Of a stretch of DNA of 64,000 nt, positions 1-7,572 are shown piece by piece. The stretch covers positions 1-64,000 of the forward strand of contig DATAZU010000006.1 of the NCBI GenBank assembly GCA_036271875.1. Reading direction: 5' to 3'. The position numbers and the translations under genes are program-made. Each line of letters begins with the position of its first letter. The stretch's first letter is position 1. Source of the DNA: Galbitalea sp036271875. GTDB lineage: Bacteria > Actinomycetota > Actinomycetes > Actinomycetales > Microbacteriaceae. Under the pieces are notes generated by a model. It worked only from the letters and a program-made list of their open reading frames with translations. It did not search any database and was not told where the DNA came from.

Positions 1-1614
1 AAGCTGTACATCGAGATCGAGAGTCTGGTTCGCCAGCGCACGCCCCAGCGCGAAGAATTCGTACAGCAGGTCATCGACGCGGTGAACGACGACCTCAAGG
101 CGTCCAAGATCAAGGGTTCGGTGGTCGGCCGGCCAAAGCAGTACTACTCCATTTACCAGAAGATGATCGTGCGGGGCCGAGACTTCGACGAGATCTACGA
201 CCTGGTCGGCATCCGGGTGCTCGTGAACACTGTTCGTGACTGCTACGCCGTGCTCGGTTCGATTCACGCGCGGTGGACGCCCATCCCCGGGCGGTTCAAG
301 GACTACATCGCCACACCCAAATTCAACCTGTACCAGTCGCTGCACACGACCGTGATCGGCCCCCAGGGGCGTGCCGTCGAGATCCAGATCCGCACCCCCG
401 AGATGCACCAGCGCGCCGAGTTCGGCGTTGCTGCGCACTGGAAGTACAAAGAGCGCGTCAACGGTGGCAAGAATTCCGACTCGAGCACGCAGGCGGACAC
501 CGACATGGCATGGCTCGCGCACATCACCGACTGGGAGTCGGAGACCAGCGACCCGGGGGAGTTCCTCGACAATCTTCGCTTCGAGATCGGCGCGAAAGAG
601 GTCTACGTGTTTACGCCGCAGGGCAAGGTCATCGGCCTGCCGACGGGGGCGACGCCGGTCGACTTCGCCTACGCCGTCCACACCGAAATCGGCCACCGCA
701 CCATGGGCGCGAAGGTCAACGGCCGACTCGTGCCACTGGAAAGCGAGCTGGTCTCGGGCGATTCGGTCGAAGTTTTTACTTCCAAGAATCCCGATGCGGC
801 ACCCAGCCAGGACTGGCTCAACTTCGTCAAGAGCCCCCGAGCACGCAACAAGATCCGCCAGTGGTTCAAGATTGAGCGCCGCGAAGAGGCCATCGAGCAG
901 GGCAAGGAGGCGATTGCGCGCGCCATGCGCAAGCAGAATCTGCCACTGCAGAAGCTGATGAACCAGGGCTCGTTTTCTGAGGTCGCTGCGCAGATGCGCT
1001 ACGAGGATGTTTCCGCACTGTACGCCGCAGTCGGCGAAGGACACGTCTCGACTCAGTCGGTCATCGAGAAAGTCGTTGCATCGCTGCAGACCGAGGCGGA
1101 GGCAGAGGACTCCGAGATCGTCTTCACTCCGCGTTCCCGCAGCAGTCGCGAGCTACGCCACAGCGACTCCGGTGTTCTGGTTCGGGGTGCCCCCGACATC
1201 CTGGTGAAGCTCGCGAAGTGCTGCACGCCGGTTCCCGGGGACCAGATTGTTGGATTTGTGACGCGGGGTGCCGGTGTCTCGGTTCATCGGGCCGATTGCC
1301 ACAACGTGCAGTCGCTGCTCAGCGAGCCCGAGCGCATGATAGACGTCGAATGGGCCCCGTCGTCGAAGAGCATTTTCCTGGTGCAGATCCAGGTAGAGGC
1401 CCTGGACCGCTCTGGCCTGTTGTCGGATGTGACGCGGGTACTCAGCGAGAACCACGTCAACATTCTTTCTGCCACGGTCTCGACGTCGAGTGATCGACTC
1501 GCTCTCAGCCGATTCGTCTTCGAGATGGGGGACACTACCCACCTCGATCGTGTCCTCAACTCGGTGCGTCGTATCGACGCCGTCTATGACGTTTATCGGG
1601 TGAACTCCGGCTAG
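1..1614 (+). CDS. rel: Bifunctional (p)ppGpp synthetase/hydrolase Rel, C-terminal part (5' end outside window)
   Basis: Makes, and in its missing N-terminal HD domain would degrade, the stringent-response alarmone (p)ppGpp from ATP and GTP/GDP. The reading frame is open from base 1, so the start and the hydrolase domain lie upstream; 537 residues are visible. In visible numbering, the synthetase domain covers about 25-150 (GRPKQYYSIYQKM, then RDFDEIYDLVGIRVLV), the TGS domain 200-262 (EVYVFTPQGKVIGLPTGATP), the conserved-cysteine region follows KCCTPVPGDQ at about 406, and an ACT domain runs from about 458 to the end. The domain order is that of a full-length Rel/SpoT protein. Its TAG stop shares a CTAG palindrome with the stop of the convergent gene on the other strand. 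Confidence 0.96.
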   Translation, partial: KLYIEIESLVRQRTPQREEFVQQVIDAVNDDLKASKIKGSVVGRPKQYYSIYQKMIVRGRDFDEIYDLVGIRVLVNTVRDCYAVLGSIHARWTPIPGRFKDYIATPKFNLYQSLHTTVIGPQGRAVEIQIRTPEMHQRAEFGVAAHWKYKERVNGGKNSDSSTQADTDMAWLAHITDWESETSDPGEFLDNLRFEIGAKEVYVFTPQGKVIGLPTGATPVDFAYAVHTEIGHRTMGAKVNGRLVPLESELVSGDSVEVFTSKNPDAAPSQDWLNFVKSPRARNKIRQWFKIERREEAIEQGKEAIARAMRKQNLPLQKLMNQGSFSEVAAQMRYEDVSALYAAVGEGHVSTQSVIEKVVASLQTEAEAEDSEIVFTPRSRSSRELRHSDSGVLVRGAPDILVKLAKCCTPVPGDQIVGFVTRGAGVSVHRADCHNVQSLLSEPERMIDVEWAPSSKSIFLVQIQVEALDRSGLLSDVTRVLSENHVNILSATVSTSSDRLALSRFVFEMGDTTHLDRVLNSVRRIDAVYDVYRVNSG

Positions 1615-2174
1615 GTGTGGTGCAGCGACGCCAGGCATCCGGCGAGCCGCTCGAGGGCAATCTTCTTATTGGGCAGATTTCGTTTTCGATTCATCACCCG
1701 CGCGCAGTCGAGCACAGAGCATCCAGCGAGCTGTACTAGTTCGCCGACGATCCGTGATTCTTCTGCACTCCACTCGACAACAAATCGGGCGAGATCGATG
1801 GCCGTGCGCATCGGCGTCGTGATCGACATCCCACCGAGGACAACGATGTCCTCGTGCATGATGACCACCTCGCGTACCGAGAGCCTGGTGTCGAGGGCGG
1901 GACGTGTTCTGGCGGAGATATCCGCGCACACCTCGTGGCGGGCCGGCGGCGTTGGGAGAACCCCCCACACCCAGGCAGCGGAGTGCTGTTCCGCAATGAG
2001 TCGTGGCGGGAGTTCGAGAGCAAGCGCGGCCGCTCGGGTCGCGGGGCCGGTCACCTGGTCGATGGCCGCGACACAGTCGCCCAGTCGATACGCCTCACCA
2101 TCGAGTACGAGAGCGCCGAGCTCTGCTCGTGGCAGGTCGTGACCGGACAGGACCGAACTCAGGCGCGGGGACAT
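1611..2174 (-). CDS. AbiEi-like (type IV antitoxin family) protein, orphan
   Basis: A protein of about 187 residues resembling the actinobacterial proteins annotated as AbiEi-type antitoxins. The features behind this are the central LPPRLIAEQHSAAWVWG segment, the later RLSVREVVIMHEDIVVLGG, and TTPMRTAIDLARF, a pattern I know from that family. The usual partner, an AbiEii nucleotidyltransferase toxin, is not next to it, so an antitoxin role is doubtful; a DNA-binding or housekeeping role is equally possible. I chose the ATG at 2174 (MSPRLSSVL) because relatives start similarly; a TTG at 2216 would add 14 residues and has GGGGAGA almost touching it. The gene ends inside the last codons of rel, sharing the bases CTAG for both stops. 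It lies downstream of the DUF349 gene in the same direction, separated by a long hairpin. Confidence 0.6.
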   Translation of the reverse strand: MSPRLSSVLSGHDLPRAELGALVLDGEAYRLGDCVAAIDQVTGPATRAAALALELPPRLIAEQHSAAWVWGVLPTPPARHEVCADISARTRPALDTRLSVREVVIMHEDIVVLGGMSITTPMRTAIDLARFVVEWSAEESRIVGELVQLAGCSVLDCARVMNRKRNLPNKKIALERLAGCLASLHHT

Positions 2175-2258
2175 CCAGCAACTATGGGGCAGCGGAACCC
2201 GTGACGGCCGGATCAATCTCCCCGCTGTGGACTATTTGCCCCTGTGGAATTCTGTGCA

Positions 2259-2326
2259 TCGCGCGAGTTGCCCACTTATGCTCATTCGCGGTGGCGTAAT
2301 GCAGCAGAAGTGGGCAACTCGCGCGA
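2259..2326. repeat. 19-bp perfect inverted repeat, long hairpin
   Basis: The left arm TCGCGCGAGTTGCCCACTT (2259-2277) is matched base for base by its reverse complement at 2308-2326. The 30-base interior can continue the stem imperfectly (CATT.CGC against GCGTAATG, loop near GGTG), so the whole 68 bases can fold as one hairpin. It abuts the stop codon of the DUF349 gene at 2327. No T-run follows on either side, so a simple intrinsic terminator is not clear; an mRNA 3'-end stabiliser or a mobile palindromic repeat are alternatives. Confidence 0.85.
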
Positions 2327-3565
2327 CTACTTCAGCGCGTCGAGCCAGACCTTGCGCGCGTCAAGAGCCTCCTGGGCCTTGGCGACCTTGGCTTTGTCGC
2401 CGCTTGCCTGTGCCTCGCTGAGTTCCCTCTCGAGTTTGGCGATCGCGTCGTGCAACTGGCTGGCGAGTCCTTCGCTCCTGGCCTGCTTCTCCGGGTCGGA
2501 GCGCTGCCAGTGATCTTCGTCCAGCTTTCGGACCGCGGTTTCTACCCGGCGAAGGCGGTCTTCAACCGTCTTGACCTTGTCGCGCGGAACCTTTCCGATC
2601 TTGTCCCAGCGCCGCTGGATGGAGAGCAGCGTCTCCCGGGCCTGCGCCCGATCGGTGACGTTGAGCAGCTTCTCCGCTTCGGTCAACAGTTCGAGCTTCT
2701 GCTCCAGGTTGGCCTCGAACTCGACGTTGTCACGAGCATCGATCTCGGATTTCGCGGAGTACAGCGCATCGCCTGCGGCCTTGAACTGTGCCCACAGCGC
2801 GTCGTCGAATTTCTTACCCGCGCGACCCGCGAGCTTCCACTCATCGAGAAGCGTGCGGTAGACGGGAATGCCATCGGCGCCCTTGGGCAGCAGGGCCTCC
2901 GCCTTGGTGACCAGCTCCTGTTTGCGGCTGCGCGCATCCTTGTGGGTGCTGTCGAGCTCGGCGAAGAAGGCCTTGCGATGGCCGTCGATTGTTGCTCGAG
3001 CGGCCCGGAAGCGCTTCCAGAGGTCGTTGCTCTCGTTCTTGGGAAGTCTTGGCCCGTCCTGCTGGTGTTTCTGCCAGCGTGCGAAGAGCTCATCAAGACT
3101 CGCACCGACCTGCTTCCACTGCGCCTTCGCCGGATCCTGCGCCGCAAGCTTCTCGGCCTCGACCACAATTTCGGTTCGTTCCGCGAGCGCTGCGGTAACG
3201 AGTGCCTTGGACTCCTCGGTCTGCTTTTCGGTGAGCTCGACGACCTGACCGCCGAGAGCTTCGAGTCGAGTGCGCAGCGACGCGAGATCGCCAACGGCAT
3301 TCGCGGTCGAGATGGTCGCGGTGAGTGAAGTGACGGCTTTGGCAACATCCGCAGCGGGAGCACCGCGCTTGGCGCGCTGCTCGAGCAGCGTCACCTGCCC
3401 GGCGAGTTCGACGTACTTCCGCTCGAAGTAGGCGAGTGCCTCTTCCTGCGTGCCGTCCGGGTATTGCCCAACGGCACGTTCGCCCTCGGGCTCGCGGACA
3501 AAGACGGTTCCCGTCTCGTCGACACGACCCCAGGGAGTCTGTTCGTCAGTTACCACGTTGTTCAC
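2327..3565 (-). CDS. DUF349 domain protein
   Basis: A cytoplasmic, highly charged helical protein of 412 residues, probably coiled-coil. After a short lead (TPWGRVDETGTVFVREPEGE), it shows repeated helical DUF349-type units, for example LDELFARWQKHQQDGPRLP, YRTLLDEWKLAGRAG and LLSIQRRWDKIGKVPRDKV, and ends in a coiled coil (ERELSEAQASGDKAKVAKAQ). The molecular function of DUF349 proteins is not established. The start is taken at GTG 3565 (VNNVVTDEQ); a second GTG at 3556 is equally acceptable, while the open frame up to 3637 lacks the family's N-terminus. It lies 90 bases downstream of the cyclophilin gene in the same direction, and this pairing near rel is common in related actinobacteria. 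Confidence 0.85.
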   Translation of the reverse strand: MNNVVTDEQTPWGRVDETGTVFVREPEGERAVGQYPDGTQEEALAYFERKYVELAGQVTLLEQRAKRGAPAADVAKAVTSLTATISTANAVGDLASLRTRLEALGGQVVELTEKQTEESKALVTAALAERTEIVVEAEKLAAQDPAKAQWKQVGASLDELFARWQKHQQDGPRLPKNESNDLWKRFRAARATIDGHRKAFFAELDSTHKDARSRKQELVTKAEALLPKGADGIPVYRTLLDEWKLAGRAGKKFDDALWAQFKAAGDALYSAKSEIDARDNVEFEANLEQKLELLTEAEKLLNVTDRAQARETLLSIQRRWDKIGKVPRDKVKTVEDRLRRVETAVRKLDEDHWQRSDPEKQARSEGLASQLHDAIAKLERELSEAQASGDKAKVAKAQEALDARKVWLDALK

Positions 3566-3655
3566 CTTGACTGCTTCTTGGTGGCTGGTTCTTGGCGGCT
3601 CGGTTTGCAGGCCGCCGTCCAGCCTATTGCACGACAAAACGGCGGGAGGCGAACC

Positions 3656-4480
3656 TTACTTGATCGTTACCGACGTGATCTTCGTCGTCACGACCGGCGG
3701 GCCGTCGTTGGCTGTCGTCGTCGCGCCGCTTGCCGGGGGTTTGATCCCCTTGGAGGTGATTTGCGAGGTCAACTCGGAGAGACCGCTCGTGATGTGACCG
3801 AAGATCGAGTAACCGCCGGCCGAGTCGGACGGGATGGTCGTCTTCTTGTATGTGATGAAGAATTGGTGTCCCTGGCCGTAAGCGTTGTCGCTCGTCCGAG
3901 CCTCGACAATCGAGCCGGCGGGATAGACGTTGTCGCTCGGCGTGTTCTCGAGCGGGCCGAAGCTATAGCTGCTGGAGTCGGCGCCCGATGCCGACGAGGT
4001 TCCGCACTGAAGGACATCGAAACCGGGTGAATTGGTCAGTCGCCAGCAGAGCAGTCCGTTGAAGTACTTGTTCTTGATGTCGGTGACGAAGGATGCCACA
4101 GACTGCGGCGCCGCTTTGCCGTTGAGCGAGATCCCGAGCTTGACGCTGTTGAGCGTCATGGTGCCGGTCCAGGTGCGGTCCTGCGCGACGCTGGTCGGGG
4201 GAACGTCGCCGACGTTGGAACCCGCCGCTGCCGTTGGCGTGGGAGTTGCCGATGCTGAAGCAACGGGCTTCGGCGTTGGCTTACCCGGTCCCGCGCTGAA
4301 GTAGTAGATCTGGGTGAGCGTTGCGAGCGCAGCAATCACAACGAGGCCGACCAGTCCGAGAACGTTGTCGCGAACCCGACGCTTGGCCTGGCGGGTGTGC
4401 ACCGACTGGCGAGCGTTATACCGGCGCAAACGGTCGCGCGCTTCGCGTGCCTCTCGCTCAGTGTTCTTGCTCGGTGCCAC
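3656..4480 (-). CDS. Membrane-anchored cyclophilin-type peptidyl-prolyl isomerase
   Basis: Predicted to speed cis-trans isomerisation of Xaa-Pro bonds in exported proteins. The 274-residue product has a basic cytoplasmic head (residues 1-38), one membrane segment at about 40-65 (VLGLVGLVVIAALATLTQIYYF), a Pro/Ala/Thr-rich linker to about 100, then a cyclophilin domain with FVTDIKNKYFNGLLCWRLT, the YPAGSIVEAR region, QFFITYKKTTI and the YSIFGHI motif. The catalytic Arg of typical cyclophilins (FHR) is seen as WR, as in other actinobacterial members. The start is GTG 4480 with GGAGG six bases before it. It is transcribed away from rarA. Confidence 0.9.
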   Translation of the reverse strand: MAPSKNTEREAREARDRLRRYNARQSVHTRQAKRRVRDNVLGLVGLVVIAALATLTQIYYFSAGPGKPTPKPVASASATPTPTAAAGSNVGDVPPTSVAQDRTWTGTMTLNSVKLGISLNGKAAPQSVASFVTDIKNKYFNGLLCWRLTNSPGFDVLQCGTSSASGADSSSYSFGPLENTPSDNVYPAGSIVEARTSDNAYGQGHQFFITYKKTTIPSDSAGGYSIFGHITSGLSELTSQITSKGIKPPASGATTTANDGPPVVTTKITSVTIK

Positions 4481-4603
4481 GGATCCTCCATCGGTCTGGG
4501 CGAATGCCCCCTCAGAACTTTAGGGGCGAGGGCAAGACCCCGCCAAATGCCGGGATGGTCCTTGCCGGTTCCGGGTCGGTGCTCGCGGTTACGATTGCTT
4601 GCG
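4481..4603. promoter_or_regulatory. Divergent promoter region cyclophilin / rarA
   Basis: On the minus strand a TAAAGT -10-like hexamer (4522-4517) sits 37 bases before the cyclophilin start, leaving room for its GGAGG ribosome site. On the plus strand TACGAT (4590-4595) ends eight bases before the rarA ATG, which would place transcription start at or next to the start codon and give a leaderless rarA mRNA. No good -35 box is visible for either. Confidence 0.5.
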
Positions 4604-5968
4604 ATGGACACCCGGGTCGGACTGCGCGCAGGAGTGACACCGCTCGCGGTGCGCATGCGTCCGACCAGTCTCGATGAGGTGGCAGGGCAGCGGCACCTGC
4701 TCGGCCCCGGCTCGCCGCTGGTGAGTCTCGCTGCCGACAAGTCGGGGGAGCAGGGCGCGGTTTCGGTCATCCTGTGGGGGCCGCCGGGAACGGGCAAGAC
4801 CACCCTCGCGCAGGCAGTGGCGCACAGTTCTGGTCGAAACTTCGTCGAGTTGTCCGCGGTTAACGCGGGCGTGGCCGACGTCCGGAAGGTGCTCGAACAG
4901 GCGCTGTCGCAACGCGACCTCTACGGCATTACAACTGTGCTGTTCCTCGACGAGATTCATCGCTTCTCGAAGGCACAGCAGGATGCCCTGCTTCCCGGCG
5001 TCGAGAACGGCTGGATCATCCTGATCGCCGCAACAACGGAAAATCCGTCCTTCTCAGTCATCTCACCCCTGCTGTCGCGTTCACTGCTGCTAACGCTCGA
5101 GCAGCTGACCGACGACGATCTCGGTATGCTCATCGACCGCGCCGTCGCCGATGCGCGCGGACTCGCGGACGCGGTGAGCCTGGAGCCGGCGGCCCGCGAG
5201 GCGATCATCCGGTTGTCGTCGGGGGATGCCCGTCGTGCGCTGACCGCGCTGGAGGCGGCGGCGTTTTCGGCAACCGCGGCTCGCAGCGCCGAAGCGCCAG
5301 ACGACGACGCCCTCGATGCGAACACCGCGAAGCCGGTCATTACCGACGCGATCGTGTCGGCGGCCGTCGACCGCGCACTTCTGCGCTACGACCGCCAGGG
5401 TGATGAGCACTACGACGTTATCAGCGCGTTCATCAAGTCCATTCGGGGGTCCGACGCGGATGCCGCCCTCCACTATCTTGCCCGCATGATCGAGGCGGGT
5501 GAGGACCCCCGGTTCATCGCTCGGCGCGTGATGATCAGCGCCGCCGAGGATGTCGGCATGGCCGATCCGCAGGCCCTCGTGATCGCCGTTGCGGCGGCGG
5601 ATGCGGTGCAATACGTCGGGATGCCGGAGGGCCGCATCCCGCTCGCCGAAGCCGTCGTCTATCTGGCCACCGCACCGAAGTCGAATGCCGCGTACATGGC
5701 GCTCGATGCGGCGATAGCGGATGTCAGGGCGGGCAAGCTCGGTCGAGTACCACCCCCACTGCGCGACGCTCACTATTCGGGTGCGAAGAAACTCGGGCAC
5801 GGGGTCGCGTACAAGTACTCGCACGACTCGGAACTGGGCGTTGTTGAGCAGCAGTACCTACCGGACGAACTGCTCGGGGTGAACTACTACCAGCCCACCG
5901 AGCACGGCAACGAGCGCGACGTGAAGGCGCGTTGGGAGAAGCTGAAGCGCATCATCCGCGGCAACTAA
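4604..5968 (+). CDS. rarA: Replication-associated recombination protein A (RarA/MgsA AAA+ ATPase)
   Basis: A clamp-loader-like AAA+ ATPase that acts at stalled replication forks. The 454-residue product has Walker A GPPGTGKT at 59-66, Walker B LFLDEI at about 113-118, sensor 1 AATTENPSF, an arginine-finger region SPLLSRSLL, and the C-terminal RarA tetramerisation region (ISAFIKSIRGSDADAALHYL). The family N-terminus VTPLAVRMRPTSLDEVAGQ begins 11 residues in, which supports ATG 4604 rather than the upstream in-frame GTG at 4397 that would overlap the divergent cyclophilin gene. There is no Shine-Dalgarno sequence; a -10 hexamer lies directly upstream, so translation is probably leaderless. Confidence 0.95.
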   Translation: MDTRVGLRAGVTPLAVRMRPTSLDEVAGQRHLLGPGSPLVSLAADKSGEQGAVSVILWGPPGTGKTTLAQAVAHSSGRNFVELSAVNAGVADVRKVLEQALSQRDLYGITTVLFLDEIHRFSKAQQDALLPGVENGWIILIAATTENPSFSVISPLLSRSLLLTLEQLTDDDLGMLIDRAVADARGLADAVSLEPAAREAIIRLSSGDARRALTALEAAAFSATAARSAEAPDDDALDANTAKPVITDAIVSAAVDRALLRYDRQGDEHYDVISAFIKSIRGSDADAALHYLARMIEAGEDPRFIARRVMISAAEDVGMADPQALVIAVAAADAVQYVGMPEGRIPLAEAVVYLATAPKSNAAYMALDAAIADVRAGKLGRVPPPLRDAHYSGAKKLGHGVAYKYSHDSELGVVEQQYLPDELLGVNYYQPTEHGNERDVKARWEKLKRIIRGN

Positions 5969-6508
5969 GGTCCCGTGGCGGTGAGGTCCCTCGGTCGGGT
6001 GACGCCTCGGCGTGGTGAGAATCTGGATTGTGATAGTGCGGGGCGGTGAGAAGTGTGCCGGCTCGGGGTACTGGGCGCCGGGAGTGAAAAGTCGGCATGG
6101 ATGTGGGACCGGGGCTGGTTTCGGGCGGAATGGGTCGAATTCGATGAGGTTGCGGCCGGATGAATGCAAACGAAGGACATTTTGGCCGATTGTGTCGTTC
6201 TTTAGGACTCTTTTGCCTCGGGGATCCACTTCTTCCTTGGGTTGCCAAGCGTGATGGGACAATCCGTGCTGCGCTTTGCTCGAACGAGCCACTTTCCGGC
6301 CCGTGACTGCGACGTGTTACGCTTGGTGCTGCCTAAAACCGGTTCTGTGCGCACGGCTGCTGCTGTGAACCGGCAAAGGAATTTCAGGTCTTTAGCCGAT
6401 CTGGTTCCGCGGCAACATCCTCTACTTTCGCCGGATTAACTGTTGCGCGTCCATGCGTGTTCGCGAGCATCCGGTAGCCGATCTGCAACTACCAACGAAA
6501 GAGAACCT
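5969..6508. other. 540-base gene-free region before rpsD
   Basis: I see no convincing protein or structural RNA gene here. Open frames on both strands are short or compositionally odd. From about 6100 to 6450 the sequence is visibly less GC-rich than its neighbours. Items seen: a small palindrome ACGCCTCGGCGT near 6003, a -10-like TACGCT at 6318-6323 with a weak TTCCGG 18 bases upstream, and an inverted repeat at 6339-6373. The second half probably carries the rpsD promoter and a long untranslated leader. Confidence 0.6.
6339..6373 (+). promoter_or_regulatory. Stem-loop in probable rpsD 5' leader
   Basis: CCGGTTC (6339-6345) pairs with GAACCGG (6367-6373) across a 21-base loop. It lies just downstream of the -10-like TACGCT (6318-6323) and about 135 bases before the rpsD start, so it would be near the 5' end of the leader. 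S4 represses its own operon through mRNA structure in several bacteria; whether this hairpin does so here is inference. Confidence 0.35.
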
Positions 6509-7138
6509 GTGTCAACCAAGTCACGTACCCGCAGCAAGACTCGCCTGTCGCGCGCGCTGGGAATCGCCCTGACCCCGAAGGCCGCGAAGTACCTCGAGAA
6601 GCGTCCGTATGCTCCGGGTGAGCACGGCCGCACCAAGCGCAAGGCCGACAGCGACTACGCCGTGCGTCTGCGCGAGAAGCAGCGCCTTCGCGCGCAGTAC
6701 GGCATTCGCGAGGCGCAGCTCAAGATCGCCTTCCAGGAAGCGCGTCGCTCTGCTGGCCTGACCGGTGAGAACCTGGTCGAGTTGCTGGAAATGCGTCTCG
6801 ACGCACTCGTGCTGCGTGCCGGCTTTGCCCGCACGACAGCCCAGGCTCGGCAGATGGTTGTGCACCGCCACATCCTTGTTGACGGACAGCTCGTCGACCG
6901 TCCGTCGTTCCGCGTCAAGCCGGGTCAGCTCATCCACGTCAAGCCGAAGAGCGAAGGCACCGAGCCGTTCCAGGTTGCCGCCGCCGGTGGTCACGTCGAC
7001 GTTCTGCCGAAGGTTCCGGGATACCTCGAGGTCGAGCTCGACAAACTTCACGCGCGACTCGTTCGTCGCCCGAAGCGCGCCGAGGTGCCGATCACGTGTG
7101 AAGTTCAGCTCGTCGTTGAGTACTACGCAGCGCGTTAG
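6509..7138 (+). CDS. rpsD: 30S ribosomal protein S4
   Basis: Primary 16S rRNA-binding protein that starts assembly of the small-subunit body. The 209-residue product has the N-terminal SRTRSKTRLSRALGI and KRPYAPGEHG region and an S4 RNA-binding domain from about 98 (MRLDALVLRAGFARTTAQAR, then HILVDGQLVDRPSFRVKPGQ). The GTG at 6509 is chosen because the family N-terminus begins there and AAAGAGAA lies at suitable spacing upstream; the open frame to 6443 is leader. Monocistronic: a gene-free region lies before it and a terminator hairpin follows. Confidence 0.97.
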   Translation: MSTKSRTRSKTRLSRALGIALTPKAAKYLEKRPYAPGEHGRTKRKADSDYAVRLREKQRLRAQYGIREAQLKIAFQEARRSAGLTGENLVELLEMRLDALVLRAGFARTTAQARQMVVHRHILVDGQLVDRPSFRVKPGQLIHVKPKSEGTEPFQVAAAGGHVDVLPKVPGYLEVELDKLHARLVRRPKRAEVPITCEVQLVVEYYAAR

Positions 7139-7188
7139 CGAGTTGCGTTACTGACGCAGTGCGGTTCGCTTCAGATCGCACCGCGAAG

Positions 7189-7217
7189 GCAGGTCGCCGG
7201 AAGGTGGCCTGCCTTTG
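7189..7217 (+). terminator. Terminator hairpin after rpsD
   Basis: GCAGGTCGCC (7189-7198) pairs along all ten positions with GGTGGCCTGC (7203-7212), allowing two G-U pairs, closed by a GGAA (GNRA) tetraloop, and is followed by CTTTG. It sits 50 bases after the rpsD stop and before the next gene, as expected of an intrinsic terminator with a short U-tract. Confidence 0.75.
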
Positions 7218-7292
7218 TCGTCTCAATTCTCAGGTCGCCTTGCGCCGATAGGCTTGAGACGACCAACCCTCGACACAATTCAGGAGTTCACC

Positions 7293-7514
7293 ATGGGAAA
7301 GATTCTGTTACTCGTAGTCGGCGTTGCTGCTGGATTCGTGATTGCCCACCAGGTCAGCAAGACCCAGGCGGGCAGGCAGTTCTTCGATGACGTCGACTCT
7401 CGTGCAAAAGACTTCAGTTCCGCGCTCGTCGACGGCTTCAACGCTCGCGCGAATGACGTTCGCCGCTCGGTTGCGGACGCACAGGACGCGGTCGATGGGC
7501 TCGGCGACCTCTAA
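7293..7514 (+). CDS. Small membrane protein, YtxH-like
   Basis: A 73-residue protein with one N-terminal membrane segment (ILLLVVGVAAGFVIAH, about 4-19) followed by an amphipathic helical tail (FFDDVDSRAKDFSSALVDGF, later RANDVRRSVADAQDAV) likely to form a coil. The function is unknown; the architecture resembles YtxH-type stress-associated membrane proteins. The start ATG 7293 has AGGAG eight bases upstream. Small proteins of this type are often found between rpsD and alaS in related actinobacteria. Confidence 0.75.
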   Translation: MGKILLLVVGVAAGFVIAHQVSKTQAGRQFFDDVDSRAKDFSSALVDGFNARANDVRRSVADAQDAVDGLGDL

Positions 7515-7525
7515 GTCGTCACAGT

Positions 7526-7561
7526 CAATCGGGATCACCTAAACAATCGGGATCACCTAAA
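7526..7561 (+). repeat. Perfect tandem duplication of an 18-mer before alaS
   Basis: CAATCGGGATCACCTAAA occurs twice back to back (7526-7543 and 7544-7561), immediately before the alaS start at 7573. It fills the spacer between the small membrane protein gene and alaS. No conserved Shine-Dalgarno sequence is visible there apart from ACGGGAA. Confidence 0.95.
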
Positions 7562-7572
7562 AACGGGAACCA

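Noticed and set aside
2259..2326. Insertion-sequence ends
   Set aside because: The arms enclose only 30 bases, with no transposase and no flanking target duplication that I can see.
5858..6292. Minus-strand open frame between rarA and rpsD
   Set aside because: It overlaps the rarA 3' end, shows no recognisable motif and has a His/Pro/Arg composition typical of chance frames; no ribosome site.
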